Positions 1 to 7,721 of a DNA stretch of 64,000 bases are shown one piece after another (within the stretch, counting starts at the first letter, position 1; the number at the start of each line of letters is the position of its first letter). The DNA is from Actinomycetes bacterium (GTDB taxonomy: Bacteria; Actinomycetota; Acidimicrobiia; Acidimicrobiales; Ilumatobacteraceae): positions 62,001-126,000 of the forward strand of contig JANYCT010000051.1 in NCBI GenBank assembly GCA_025360105.1, read 5' to 3'. Below the pieces are notes generated by a model. It did no database searches. It was not told the DNA's origin and was given only the letters and a program-made list of their open reading frames with translations. A program made the position numbers and the translations under genes.

Positions 1-648
1 ATACAGGCGATCGAGCGCGCTCACCGTCTGGCCGCCGGGATCAATGACTGATTTGAGCGTGCGCACGAACGCCTTGCGGTTGGGAGAGTCGGCCAACGAC
101 GCGTACGACCGCCACATCTCGTCGACGCGCACGGAACGAACTCCGAAGCGGCCAAGGAACTGCCCCACGCGGTTGCCCTGATCGCGCACGAACGGCGGGA
201 ACAGTAGAGGCATTACATACTCCGCGCCTGGCACGGTGAGCCAGCGCAGCAGCCAGCTGACCTCTCGGCCAAGACCACCGCTGCCCACGAGAACCATCCG
301 CTCGCAACACTCTGGGTGCTGATACGCGAGCTGCATGGCCACGCCGCCGCCGAAGGACTGCCCCACCACCGTGGCTCTGGGGACGTCGAGCACGCGAAGG
401 AGATCGCGGATGCCGCTAGCGAACGCGCCGAGAGAATAGTCACCCATCGGCTTGGCAGATTCGCCGTGTCCGAGTAGATCGGGGGCGATCACGGTGTAGT
501 CATCGGCGAGGAGCTGCATCACTGCTTTCCACGTACGCGAACTACCGGCGATGCCGTGCAGGAGCAGGATCACCGGACCATTGCCGGCGCGCCGATAGCC
601 CACATCGTGGCCGTGGATGGACACGTGCTGCAGATCACATGTTGTCAT
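1..648 (-). CDS. alpha/beta hydrolase (3' end outside window)
   Basis: The N-terminal 216 residues of an alpha/beta-hydrolase-fold enzyme, running off the left edge of the window. An oxyanion-hole motif LLLHGIAGSS lies near residue 27 and the nucleophile elbow GQSFGGG near residue 97, so the Ser is present. A lid-like stretch follows (LRWLTVPGAEYVMPLLFPPF). The catalytic Asp and His would lie beyond the edge. The ATG at 648 begins MTTCDLQHVSIHGHDV, typical of cytosolic esterases or meta-cleavage-type hydrolases. It is divergent from the flavoprotein gene at 753. The substrate cannot be told from sequence. Confidence 0.85.
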   Translation of the reverse strand, partial: MTTCDLQHVSIHGHDVGYRRAGNGPVILLLHGIAGSSRTWKAVMQLLADDYTVIAPDLLGHGESAKPMGDYSLGAFASGIRDLLRVLDVPRATVVGQSFGGGVAMQLAYQHPECCERMVLVGSGGLGREVSWLLRWLTVPGAEYVMPLLFPPFVRDQGNRVGQFLGRFGVRSVRVDEMWRSYASLADSPNRKAFVRTLKSVIDPGGQTVSALDRLY

Positions 649-739
649 GATGCATTGTGGACCGGGCAATGCCTGTGCGTCGAGAGGAAAAGGTCCCAGA
701 GTCCATTTCTTGAACGGCGATTCCCTGAAAGGTGTGCGC

Positions 740-745
740 TACGGT
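740..745 (+). promoter_or_regulatory. -10 box TACGGT for a leaderless start
   Basis: TACGGT ends 7 bases before the ATG at 753, so transcription would start at or next to the start codon. No Shine-Dalgarno is seen. The same arrangement recurs at many genes in the window. Confidence 0.5.
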
Positions 746-752
746 CGGCGCC

Positions 753-1868
753 ATGCGCACTCCCATCTGTGACACGCTCGGCATCGAGTTCCCCCTGTTC
801 GCGTTCTCGCACTGCCGCGATGTCGTGGCGGCAGTGAGCCGTGCGGGTGGGTACGGCGTGCTCGGTGCGCTTGCGTTCAGCCCTGATCAACTCGAGATCG
901 AGCTGAGCTGGATCGACGAACACGTTGGTGGCAAGCCCTACGGCGTCGATTTCGCGATGCCCGAGAAGTTCGTCGGCAAAGGCGATGGTGCGTTCAGTCT
1001 GGAGTATCTGCAGTCGCTGATTCCCGAGGAGCACCGCGACTTCGTCGAGATGATCCTGGCCGACCATCACATCCCGCAAATGCCCGATGGCGTAGAGGGC
1101 ACGATGAAGGCCGCTGGGCTCGGTGTTGAGGTCGAAGGCCCGGGCCAGGTGGACATTGCTCTCCGTCACCCGGTGTCGATGCTCGTGAATGCGCTCGGCC
1201 CTCCGCCCGCGTATGCGATCGATGCCGCGCACAGCAAGGGTGTGCTTGTCGGTGCGTTGTGTGGATCCCCGCGCCACGCGATCAAGAACGTGGAGATCGG
1301 TGTTGATGTGCTCATCGCGCAGGGCACCGAGGCGGGGGGCCATTGCGGCGAGATCTCCACGATGGTGCTCATCCCCGAGGTCGTCGACACGGTCGGTCCC
1401 GACATCCCCGTGCTCGCCGCGGGTGGCATCGGCCGTGGTCGGCAGATGGCCGCCGCGATGGCGCTCGGTGCACAGGGCGCGTGGACTGGTTCGATCTGGC
1501 TCACCGTTGCCGAAGCTGACACCCAGCCGTGGGTCGTGGAGAACCTGCTCGCCGCAGGTTTCACCGACACTGTGCGTTCGCGTTCGATGACCGGTAAGCC
1601 GGCCCGCCAGTTGCGCACCGACTGGACCCAGGCCTGGGAGGCCCCCGATGCGCCGGCGCCGTTGCCGATGCCATTGCAGGGCATCCTCTACGCCCCTGCT
1701 GCGCATCGGTTCTCGCGAGCACGCTCGAAAGAACTCGGCGGCTCGCCCGTTGGCCAGATCGTTGGCCTGATGAACTCGGTACGCCCAGCCAAGGATGTGG
1801 TGTACGACATTGTCGAGGAATGGATCGAGACCAACCAGCGCATCGCGCGCAGCGTCTCGGGCGACTGA
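753..1868 (+). CDS. nitronate monooxygenase / NPD-type FMN protein
   Basis: A 371-residue TIM-barrel flavoprotein of the 2-nitropropane dioxygenase/nitronate monooxygenase (also enoyl reductase-like) superfamily. The motif TEAGGHCGEIST carries the conserved His region of class I enzymes, and VLAAGGIGRGRQMAAAMALGAQGAWTG is the usual phosphate-binding loop for FMN, given here only as VLAAGGIG and ALGAQGAW. The N-terminus CDTLGIEFPLFAFSH matches the family's 'LGI..P' opening. The ATG at 753 is preferred over an upstream GTG at 732 because the family similarity begins there and a -10 box sits 7 bases before it. The physiological substrate is unknown. Confidence 0.85.
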   Translation: MRTPICDTLGIEFPLFAFSHCRDVVAAVSRAGGYGVLGALAFSPDQLEIELSWIDEHVGGKPYGVDFAMPEKFVGKGDGAFSLEYLQSLIPEEHRDFVEMILADHHIPQMPDGVEGTMKAAGLGVEVEGPGQVDIALRHPVSMLVNALGPPPAYAIDAAHSKGVLVGALCGSPRHAIKNVEIGVDVLIAQGTEAGGHCGEISTMVLIPEVVDTVGPDIPVLAAGGIGRGRQMAAAMALGAQGAWTGSIWLTVAEADTQPWVVENLLAAGFTDTVRSRSMTGKPARQLRTDWTQAWEAPDAPAPLPMPLQGILYAPAAHRFSRARSKELGGSPVGQIVGLMNSVRPAKDVVYDIVEEWIETNQRIARSVSGD

Positions 1869-1901
1869 GCGTTCGCTTCGGGCGCGGGCCTTGCCCGTGC
1901 G

Positions 1902-1907
1902 TACGGT
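1902..1907 (+). promoter_or_regulatory. -10 box TACGGT for a leaderless start
   Basis: TACGGT is separated by 6 bases from the ATG at 1914, in the short gap after the flavoprotein gene. It suggests an independent leaderless transcript. Confidence 0.5.
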
Positions 1908-1913
1908 TCGGGC

Positions 1914-2648
1914 ATGACAAACGAAGAGCTCATGTCCGTCGCCTGCCCGATCATCCGTGACATCGGCTGGGCCTATTACTTTGCCCCCACCACTCTGGCG
2001 CGTGGTGCCGAACTCGGGCTCGATCCGGTGCAGTTCTATGTGATGGGCCGCGGCGGCGTGTTGGGCGATGTGGAGTCGTCGGTGGTCGCGGCCGCATTCG
2101 GGTACTTCAACCCGGCCATCATTGCCGGCGGCTGGACTGCGGGTTGCGCAACGGTGGCACCGCGAGCCGCCGGACGCGAGTACTCGCGGTGTTGCGCAGC
2201 GCATGGTCGCGCCAAGCTCTCGGGCGTGGCCGGGCTCGAAGCATTCGTCGCTGCAGCCGACGCTATCAATGCAGCCGCCGACCCGACCGGCCTTGCGTTG
2301 TACGCGGCTGCCTCGGCCGAGCCGCTGGCCGATGATGCGCCGGGACGCGCCGCGCAACTCCTCGCGCTGCTGCGCGAATTCCGTGGCAGCGCACATCTGA
2401 TCGCACTGCGTGCCGTGGGTATCGACAGCAAGACTGCACACTTCGTGAAGCGCCCCGGCGATGTTGCGATGTTCGGATGGGGCGATGCCGATGCACCCGA
2501 GATCACCGAGGTCACCCACGCCCAGATGGCCGAAGCCGAGGCACTGACCGACACCATCGTGGCGCCGGCGTACGCGGTGCTCGATGCCTCGTCTCGCGAG
2601 GGCTTCGTCAGCGCATTACACGCGGTGCAACAAGCGCTCACCTCGTGA
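1914..2648 (+). CDS. SCO6745/SalK-type conserved actinobacterial protein
   Basis: A 244-residue soluble helical protein. It contains GLDPVQFYVMGRGGVLGDVESSVVAAAFGYF near residues 40-65 (key part FYVMGRGGVLGD) and a downstream FRGSAHLIALRAVG segment, a pattern I associate with the uncharacterised actinobacterial SCO6745/SalK family. Function is unknown, and members often look like helix-turn-helix-derived proteins. It begins 45 bases after the nitronate monooxygenase-like gene on the same strand, with its own probable -10 box. The family assignment is from memory of the motif and is moderate. Confidence 0.7.
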   Translation: MTNEELMSVACPIIRDIGWAYYFAPTTLARGAELGLDPVQFYVMGRGGVLGDVESSVVAAAFGYFNPAIIAGGWTAGCATVAPRAAGREYSRCCAAHGRAKLSGVAGLEAFVAAADAINAAADPTGLALYAAASAEPLADDAPGRAAQLLALLREFRGSAHLIALRAVGIDSKTAHFVKRPGDVAMFGWGDADAPEITEVTHAQMAEAEALTDTIVAPAYAVLDASSREGFVSALHAVQQALTS

Positions 2649-2657
2649 CGGCAGGAG

Positions 2658-3659
2658 CTACAGCACCTTCCAGCGCATCCACGGCGCCGAGTTGAAGAAG
2701 CTGGCCACCACGCTGCCGGGGGCCACGATGTCGTCGCACAACTGCTGCAGTTCGTCGGTCAGCGTCATCTCGAGCACGGGCAGCAAACCGACCAACTGGG
2801 CAACATTTTTCGGCCCGATGATCGGTGCGGTGATACCGGGTTGATCCTTCACGAAGCAGATCGCGAGCTGTGCGGGATCCATGCCGAGCGAGCGGGCCAT
2901 GGCTGCGAACCGGTTGCCGACCTCCACGCCTCGGGCTGACACGCGCTCGGCATAGATGCCGCCACGTGCCGCAACCCGTGAGTCGGCGGGTGGCGCGTCG
3001 GCGCTGGAATAGCGGCCCGCAAGCATGCCCATCGCTAGTGGCGACCAGGCGATCACGCCGAGGCCGTGGCGTTGACACGCGGGCAGCAATTCGTTCTCGG
3101 CTCGACGGTCGAGCAGGTTGTACGGGCTCTGCTCGCACACGAAGCGGACGAGACCGCGTTGCTCGCTGGTCATCACGGCCTCGACCACATGCCAGGCCGG
3201 TGCGGTGGAGCTGCCGATGTAGCGCACCTTGCCGGCGCGCACGAGATCGTCGAGCGCGCCGAGTGTCTCGGCGAGCGGGATGGTCATATCGGGACGGTGC
3301 AGTTGATACAGATCGATGTGATCAACGCCGAGGCGCTTCAACGACTCGTCGCAGGCGCGCATGATGTGCAGGCGCGAGTTGCCACGGTCGTTGGGGCCGG
3401 GCCCGGTGGGGTAGTGCACCTTGGTGGCCACGATCACGTCGTCGCGGCGACCGCTGAGTTGCAGTGCCTCGCCGACGATGCGTTCGGACTCACCGGCCGC
3501 GTAGCTGTTGGAGGTGTCGATGAGGTTGATGCCTGCGTCGATGGCGGCGTGGATCATCCGGATTGATTCGTCGCGCGGGGTGGGGTTGACGAGGTTGTCG
3601 GTGCCGAGTGCGAGCGGTGACACCATCACGCCGGAACGACCAAGGGGGCGGTATTCCAT
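2658..3659 (-). CDS. aldo/keto reductase
   Basis: A 333-residue (beta/alpha)8 NADPH-dependent oxidoreductase. The catalytic tetrad is visible: Asp48 and Tyr53 in LIDTSNSY, Lys80 in VATKVHY, and His121 in LYQLHRPD. The [10 protein letters not shown] segment near residue 280 is the usual cofactor-phosphate region. Length is typical of the YajO/general AKR group. An SD-like GGAG lies just upstream of the ATG, and the gene follows the SDR gene by 13 bases, so they are probably cotranscribed. The substrate is unknown. Confidence 0.93.
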   Translation of the reverse strand: MEYRPLGRSGVMVSPLALGTDNLVNPTPRDESIRMIHAAIDAGINLIDTSNSYAAGESERIVGEALQLSGRRDDVIVATKVHYPTGPGPNDRGNSRLHIMRACDESLKRLGVDHIDLYQLHRPDMTIPLAETLGALDDLVRAGKVRYIGSSTAPAWHVVEAVMTSEQRGLVRFVCEQSPYNLLDRRAENELLPACQRHGLGVIAWSPLAMGMLAGRYSSADAPPADSRVAARGGIYAERVSARGVEVGNRFAAMARSLGMDPAQLAICFVKDQPGITAPIIGPKNVAQLVGLLPVLEMTLTDELQQLCDDIVAPGSVVASFFNSAPWMRWKVL

Positions 3660-3672
3660 GGTGGTGCTCCGC

Positions 3673-4410
3673 TCAGACTGCCGTGTAGCCGGCGTCGACC
3701 GGGACGAGTGCGCCGGTCATGTAGCTCGCTGCGTCAGATGCGAGGAACAACACGACGCGCCCGATTTCCTCGGGCTGGGCGAGGCGTCCCATCGGGATGG
3801 TCGCATCGGCCATATTGGCCAGGTACTCGTCGGTGACGGCAACGGAGCGCGCGGACCGCAGCATCGGCGTGTCCACTTCGCCGGGGCAGACGCCGTTCAC
3901 GCGGATGCCGTCGCGCGCGTGATCGAGCGCGAGCGCACGGGTGAGCTGGTGGATCGCCCCCTTACTGGCGCAGTACGCCACATGACCCTTCCCGCCGACA
4001 TCGCCCCAAATGGAGCCGAAGTTGACGATCGCACCCTTGCCCTGCGCCTTCATCTCCCGCACCGCTGCACGGCACAGGAAGAATGTGCCGCTTACGTTCA
4101 CGGACATCACGCGCAGCCAGTCGGCATCGCTGGTGTTGTCGGCATCGGCCCGCACGATGGTGCCGGCCGCATTCACCAACACGTCGAGCCGGCCAAAGGT
4201 ATCGACTGCTTGCGCGACCGCCGAATCGCAGAACGCCGAGTCGGAGATATCGCCGACGACGGCGAGCCCGCCGATCTCAGCGGCCGTGGCCTCAGCACCC
4301 TCGGCATTACGGTCGACCACCACAACGCGGTCACCTTCAGCGGCGAACAGACGCGCCGTCGCGGCTCCCATTCCCGAGGCCGCACCGGTCACCATCACAA
4401 CTCTGCTCAT
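3673..4410 (-). CDS. short-chain dehydrogenase/reductase (SDR)
   Basis: A classical 245-residue SDR. The cofactor motif TGAASGMG is at residues 8-15, NAAG at 80-83, and the catalytic tetrad is Asn105, Ser133, Tyr146 and Lys150 in YCASK. The C-terminal [14 protein letters not shown] is typical of FabG-like enzymes. The start at 4410 (MSRVVMVTG) is chosen over 4437 because the Rossmann strand begins immediately and a -10 box TACCGT sits 8 bases upstream. It overlaps the 3' end of the proline-rich gene by 74 bases. Confidence 0.92.
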   Translation of the reverse strand: MSRVVMVTGAASGMGAATARLFAAEGDRVVVVDRNAEGAEATAAEIGGLAVVGDISDSAFCDSAVAQAVDTFGRLDVLVNAAGTIVRADADNTSDADWLRVMSVNVSGTFFLCRAAVREMKAQGKGAIVNFGSIWGDVGGKGHVAYCASKGAIHQLTRALALDHARDGIRVNGVCPGEVDTPMLRSARSVAVTDEYLANMADATIPMGRLAQPEEIGRVVLFLASDAASYMTGALVPVDAGYTAV

Positions 4411-4912
4411 GGCGTTCGACGGTAGCAGGTGCCGCATTTTCGACTCCGGCCCGACTCAGCTTCTGCGCAGCGAAGGGGTTGTTGCCACAACTCTTGAAGG
4501 CGAACACGCTGCCCGCGATCAGAGCAACCGCGACAATAATCATGGGGATGCGAGACCGACGTCGGTGGCGACGCCTCCACCGACGGCTCGGAGCCATGCG
4601 GGGCACTTCGTGCAGGTCCTGTGCGGGCGTGATGCGGTGGTTCAACGAGCCCGGCGCTGCGATGGGAATCCACGGCAGCGGCGCCGATGTGGACGGTGGT
4701 GGTGGCAGGACCCCTGAATGACTCGAACCGACCCGTGAGCGCGGTGGCGGTGGTGGCGGAGGTCGTGGCGATGATCGCGGTGGTGGAGGCGGCGGTGGTG
4801 CCGAACCTGGTGCCGAAGGTGCCGAACGTGGCGGCGGCGGTGGAAGCGGGGGCGCGAGAAGCTGACCATCGGCGACCGGCATCGCGCCAAGCCCTCGCGG
4901 TCCGTCGTTCAT
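4337..4912 (-). CDS. proline-rich single-pass membrane protein
   Basis: A predicted 191-residue protein. A long proline-rich N-terminal half (runs of PPPPPPP near residues 25-60) is followed by a basic patch RRWRRRHRRRSR, one hydrophobic helix IPMIIVAVALIAGSVFAF and a short tail. The layout suggests a cytosolic Pro-rich arm and one membrane anchor. No family is recognised. The start ATG at 4912 has a purine-rich AGGAAAAGAG upstream. The last 74 bases overlap the SDR gene in another frame, which is unusual, so the true C-terminus is uncertain. Low-complexity composition lowers confidence. Confidence 0.55.
   Translation of the reverse strand: MNDGPRGLGAMPVADGQLLAPPLPPPPPRSAPSAPGSAPPPPPPPRSSPRPPPPPPPRSRVGSSHSGVLPPPPSTSAPLPWIPIAAPGSLNHRITPAQDLHEVPRMAPSRRWRRRHRRRSRIPMIIVAVALIAGSVFAFKSCGNNPFAAQKLSRAGVENAAPATVERHEQSCDGDRCGLGNGSRDGASVRR
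4419..4424 (-). promoter_or_regulatory. -10 box TACCGT for the SDR gene
   Basis: On the minus strand, TACCGT is 8 bases before the ATG at 4410, inside the coding end of the upstream proline-rich gene. It supports a separate leaderless transcript for the SDR/AKR pair. Confidence 0.45.
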
Positions 4913-5006
4913 CGAGTACCTGCTCTTTTCCTGACCGATCCCGCACCGGTCGTCAGAATGGAATCGGCACGAATTACCTGGGCTTGAGCGGAGAGTGACA
5001 CCTGCC

Positions 5007-5789
5007 ATGATCAACGGTGTGAACCGCCTGCTCTCTCTCGCCGCCGGCACGATGCTCGAGTTCGCGCCCGCAGAGACCATTCGCGCCGCGGCTGACACCG
5101 GCTTCGGTGCGGTTGGTATTTGGTTTGACCACGATTCGTGGACGCACGCCACGACCAATGAGATTCGGCGGCGACTCGATGACACGGGCCTGATTGCGCT
5201 CGACGTGGAGCCGGTGATGGTGTCGCCGGACGGCGACCACGGCGATGCGATCGTCGACGCGGCAATCGCGCTCGGTGCGCGCCACGTGCTCGTAGCCAGC
5301 CTCGACGATGACCACCCTCGGGTGGCCGCGCGTCTTGCGCAGCTTGCCGATCGGTTGGGCGATGCACCTGTACGGCTCGTGCTGGAGTTTCTCCCGAGCC
5401 TTGGCGTGCGCACCCTTGCCGACGCGGTTGCGATCGTGCGGGCCGTCGGCCGACCGGAGGTGGGCATTCTGATCGACACGCTGCATCTCGCCCGATCAGG
5501 TGGCGCGCCTGCCGACATCGCGCAGCTCGATCCGAACCTGTTCCCATACCTGCAGATGTGCGACGCGGCCGCTGAACCGGCGGACCCAAGCCGCCGGGGA
5601 TTGCTCGACGAGGCGTTGCATCATCGGCTACTGCCTGGGGACGGCGCGCTCCCTCTTGACGCATACCTTCACGCTGTACCCGAGGTTCCGTTGTCGTTCG
5701 AGATCCGCTCGCGTGCGCTGCGTGAGCGGTACGCCGATGCCACCGAACGGGCGCGGGCCGTGTGGGCCGCGACGCATCGTTGGCGGTGA
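5007..5789 (+). CDS. sugar phosphate isomerase/epimerase-like TIM barrel
   Basis: A 260-residue protein of the xylose isomerase-like TIM-barrel (AP endonuclease 2) superfamily. Metal-site signatures are VLEFLPS (Glu), GILIDTLHLARSG (Asp, His) and YLQMCDAA, and a late Glu in LSFEIRS. The ATG at 5007 has GGAGAG about 11 bases upstream and was preferred over a GTG at 4995. The start GTG of a decayed M20 peptidase overlaps its stop by 4 bases. The substrate is not predictable. Confidence 0.82.
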   Translation: MINGVNRLLSLAAGTMLEFAPAETIRAAADTGFGAVGIWFDHDSWTHATTNEIRRRLDDTGLIALDVEPVMVSPDGDHGDAIVDAAIALGARHVLVASLDDDHPRVAARLAQLADRLGDAPVRLVLEFLPSLGVRTLADAVAIVRAVGRPEVGILIDTLHLARSGGAPADIAQLDPNLFPYLQMCDAAAEPADPSRRGLLDEALHHRLLPGDGALPLDAYLHAVPEVPLSFEIRSRALRERYADATERARAVWAATHRWR

Positions 5790-6370
5790 CGGCGGCGGTG
5801 ATCCGCCACGCCTTCGTGAACGACGGCACCGCTGAGTCGGGCCACGAGTTTCGGTCCGCAGATGTCCTCGAGTCGTACCTCGCAGGACGCGAGCGTCGGG
5901 ATGGAGTCGCGATCCTTTCGGCGTCGAGCTCGTGAACGGTGAAGTGTGGGGCGGAGTGCGGTTCGAAACACGGCGCGCAGTGGTTGGCCGATCATGCGGC
6001 CGATGCGATCCGCGCTGATTGTGTGCTCACCGAGAACGGCGGTCTGCACAGCGGTCCGACCGATACGCCGTTCATCGGCATGAGCACCCGCACCACGATT
6101 GCATGATCTGTGGCGTACGCAGCTCGACACGATGCCGCTCGACGACGCCGCGAGGCGGGCCTTGCTCGAGCCGTCGCAGCTCGACAACATCCTCGCAGCG
6201 ATGCCCGGCACCGATGTGGGACTCGTTGTAACGCGCTGTTTCGCGCCCGTTTCCATCGGCACGCTTGACACCGCGGCTCAGCGTTGGCTTTACCGATGCG
6301 CGCAACTTTCGCGCGATGGGCTCGGTGGCGTACGGCGCGGGCCTCTTCAGTCCCGAACTCGATTGGGCGC
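5786..6370 (+). pseudogene. decayed M20-family metallopeptidase
   Basis: Peptide fragments typical of one M20/M25/M40 hydrolase occur in order but in three frames. A GTG at 5786 opens a fragment with VNDGTAESGHEFRSADVLE, ending at an in-frame TGA near 5932. QWLADHAADAIRADCVLTEN follows at about 5978, then SQLDNILAAMP from about 6165 in a second frame. GFTDARNFRAMGSVAYGAGL near 6290 is in the third frame. The segment that should hold the first metal ligands and most of the dimerisation domain are missing, as is the C-terminus. I infer several deletions and frameshifts. The next gene, an amidase on the other strand, ends at 6371. Confidence 0.75.
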
Positions 6371-7600
6371 TCAGAATGTGGCCGCGGCTTCGAGTTGTGT
6401 GGCCAGATGCAGCAGGTGTTCGTCGGAGTTGCGTGCGCCGATCACAGCGATGCCGATGGGCAGACCACCTGCGCCGCGGGCCGCTGGAAGCGACATCGTC
6501 GGAAGCCCGGCGAGTCCGGCCGCGCAGGTGAGGCGAAGCGTCGCTGGGCGCAGTTGGTCCTTTTGTTCACGAGTGGCGTTGCGGAGCGGAGCAACATCGG
6601 GTGAGACAGGTAACACGATGACCCCATCGTCGCCAAGCAGTTCGTCGAGGCATAGGCGTGCGTGCCGTGCCGTGGCTTCGGCCGCATCTTCCTGATCGTC
6701 GGTGATCTCCCTCGCCGCTGCGAATCGCGCCGTGATCCCCGGCCCGAAGGTGGGGTGCTCGTGCATGATCCACTCCCCGTGGGTGCGCCAGCAGTCGGCG
6801 CCCTGCAGCACCCGGAAGGCATCGGCCCATACGGCGAGCACGTCGGCGTCGAGTGCGAGCGCAGTCGCCGTACCGAATGCGTTTGCGATTGCGGTCATCG
6901 ATGCATCAACCGCGGTACGCGACGGGGGCTCCACCAGACCGAGCGCGTCTCGCCACACGAGCATTCGTGTCGGCCGCGTCGACGGTGCGTGCGTCGGGGT
7001 CAGGAGTAGGTCGCCGACTGTGGCCGACAGCGTTGCATCTCTTGTGAGCCAGCCCGCCGTGTCGAACCGGGGCGCGAGCGGCACGCAGCCGCGCAGCGGG
7101 ACTCGACCATGTGTGGGTCGGAATCCGACGAGACCGCAATACGACGCGGGGATACGAATGGATCCGCCCGTATCGGTGCCCAGACCGACGTCGGCATGGC
7201 CGCTCGACACCGCAGATGCTGAACCGCATGACGAGCCACCGCACGTGTGACCCGGCGCGGCCGAGTTGATGGGCGTACCCCAATGCACGTTGGTGCCCGA
7301 CAGGCTGTATGCAAGTTCATCGGTGACGGTCTTGCCAACGACGGTGACTCCGGCGAGTAGGAGGCGACTCACGGCATCGGCCGTCCGGGTCGGTAACGGA
7401 TGCGTCTGAGCCCACCGTGGGCTGCCCGCTCCGGTGACGAGGCCGGCGACGTCGAACACGTCCTTCACCGCAGCGGTGCGGCCGGACAGCAATCCGCCGG
7501 CGAGTTCCGACACGCTCAGCGCGAAATCGAGGCGGCTCACGAATGCGCCCAGCGGATCGGCCGTTGCCACGATCGCTGGCCAGTGCTCGCTCGATCGCAT
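6371..7600 (-). CDS. amidase (amidase signature family)
   Basis: A 409-residue amidase-signature hydrolase. The Ser-cis-Ser-Lys triad is present: Lys46 in TAAVKDVFDV, the cis-Ser in GGSS at residues 121-124, and the nucleophile Ser147 in GTDTGGSIRIPAS. It is slightly short for the family (usually 450-500), like the AtzF/AtzE-type N-terminal amidases. The ATG at 7600 is preferred over the upstream alternative at 7642 because TACGCT lies 6 bases before it. It is divergent from the large surface cluster. The substrate is unknown; a GatA role is unlikely because gatB and gatC are absent. Confidence 0.88.
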   Translation of the reverse strand: MRSSEHWPAIVATADPLGAFVSRLDFALSVSELAGGLLSGRTAAVKDVFDVAGLVTGAGSPRWAQTHPLPTRTADAVSRLLLAGVTVVGKTVTDELAYSLSGTNVHWGTPINSAAPGHTCGGSSCGSASAVSSGHADVGLGTDTGGSIRIPASYCGLVGFRPTHGRVPLRGCVPLAPRFDTAGWLTRDATLSATVGDLLLTPTHAPSTRPTRMLVWRDALGLVEPPSRTAVDASMTAIANAFGTATALALDADVLAVWADAFRVLQGADCWRTHGEWIMHEHPTFGPGITARFAAAREITDDQEDAAEATARHARLCLDELLGDDGVIVLPVSPDVAPLRNATREQKDQLRPATLRLTCAAGLAGLPTMSLPAARGAGGLPIGIAVIGARNSDEHLLHLATQLEAAATF

Positions 7601-7606
7601 CGTCAC

Positions 7607-7612
7607 AGCGTA
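7607..7612 (-). promoter_or_regulatory. -10 box TACGCT for the amidase
   Basis: Minus-strand TACGCT is 6 bases before the ATG at 7600, so the amidase transcript is probably leaderless. Confidence 0.5.
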
Positions 7613-7647
7613 TGTGCACCGGCGCAGTGGCCAGGGCCTCATCCGAT

Positions 7648-7702
7648 GTTCATTCTGTGTCTACCTGTGCATCACGTGGAGTTCATCTTCGTGTCAACTC
7701 CC
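7648..7702 (+). promoter_or_regulatory. candidate PHO-box array before the surface cluster
   Basis: Five 11-base units lie in exact register: GTTCATTCTGT at 7648, GTCTACCTGTG at 7659, CATCACGTGGA at 7670, GTTCATCTTCG at 7681 and TGTCAACTCCC at 7692. Units 1 and 4 match the actinobacterial PHO-box core GTTCAYC well and the others weakly. The array ends 5 bases before the -10 box of the first cluster gene, where PhoP activators normally bind. Binding is inferred, not shown. Confidence 0.45.
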
Positions 7703-7707
7703 GCTCT

Positions 7708-7713
7708 TACGGT
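7708..7713 (+). promoter_or_regulatory. -10 box TACGGT at the head of the surface cluster
   Basis: TACGGT lies 8 bases before the ATG at 7722 and directly downstream of the PHO-like repeats. It is the likely main promoter of the cluster. Confidence 0.5.
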
Positions 7714-7721
7714 ATGCGGCT

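Noticed and set aside
645-2519. A 624-codon minus-strand open frame over the flavoprotein and its neighbour
   Set aside because: It is antisense to two genes with clear family motifs; its translation is His/Arg-rich without domains, as expected from high-GC shadows.
4687-4998. Plus-strand frame opposite the proline-rich gene
   Set aside because: Val/Ala-rich shadow of proline codons; no start signal or similarity.
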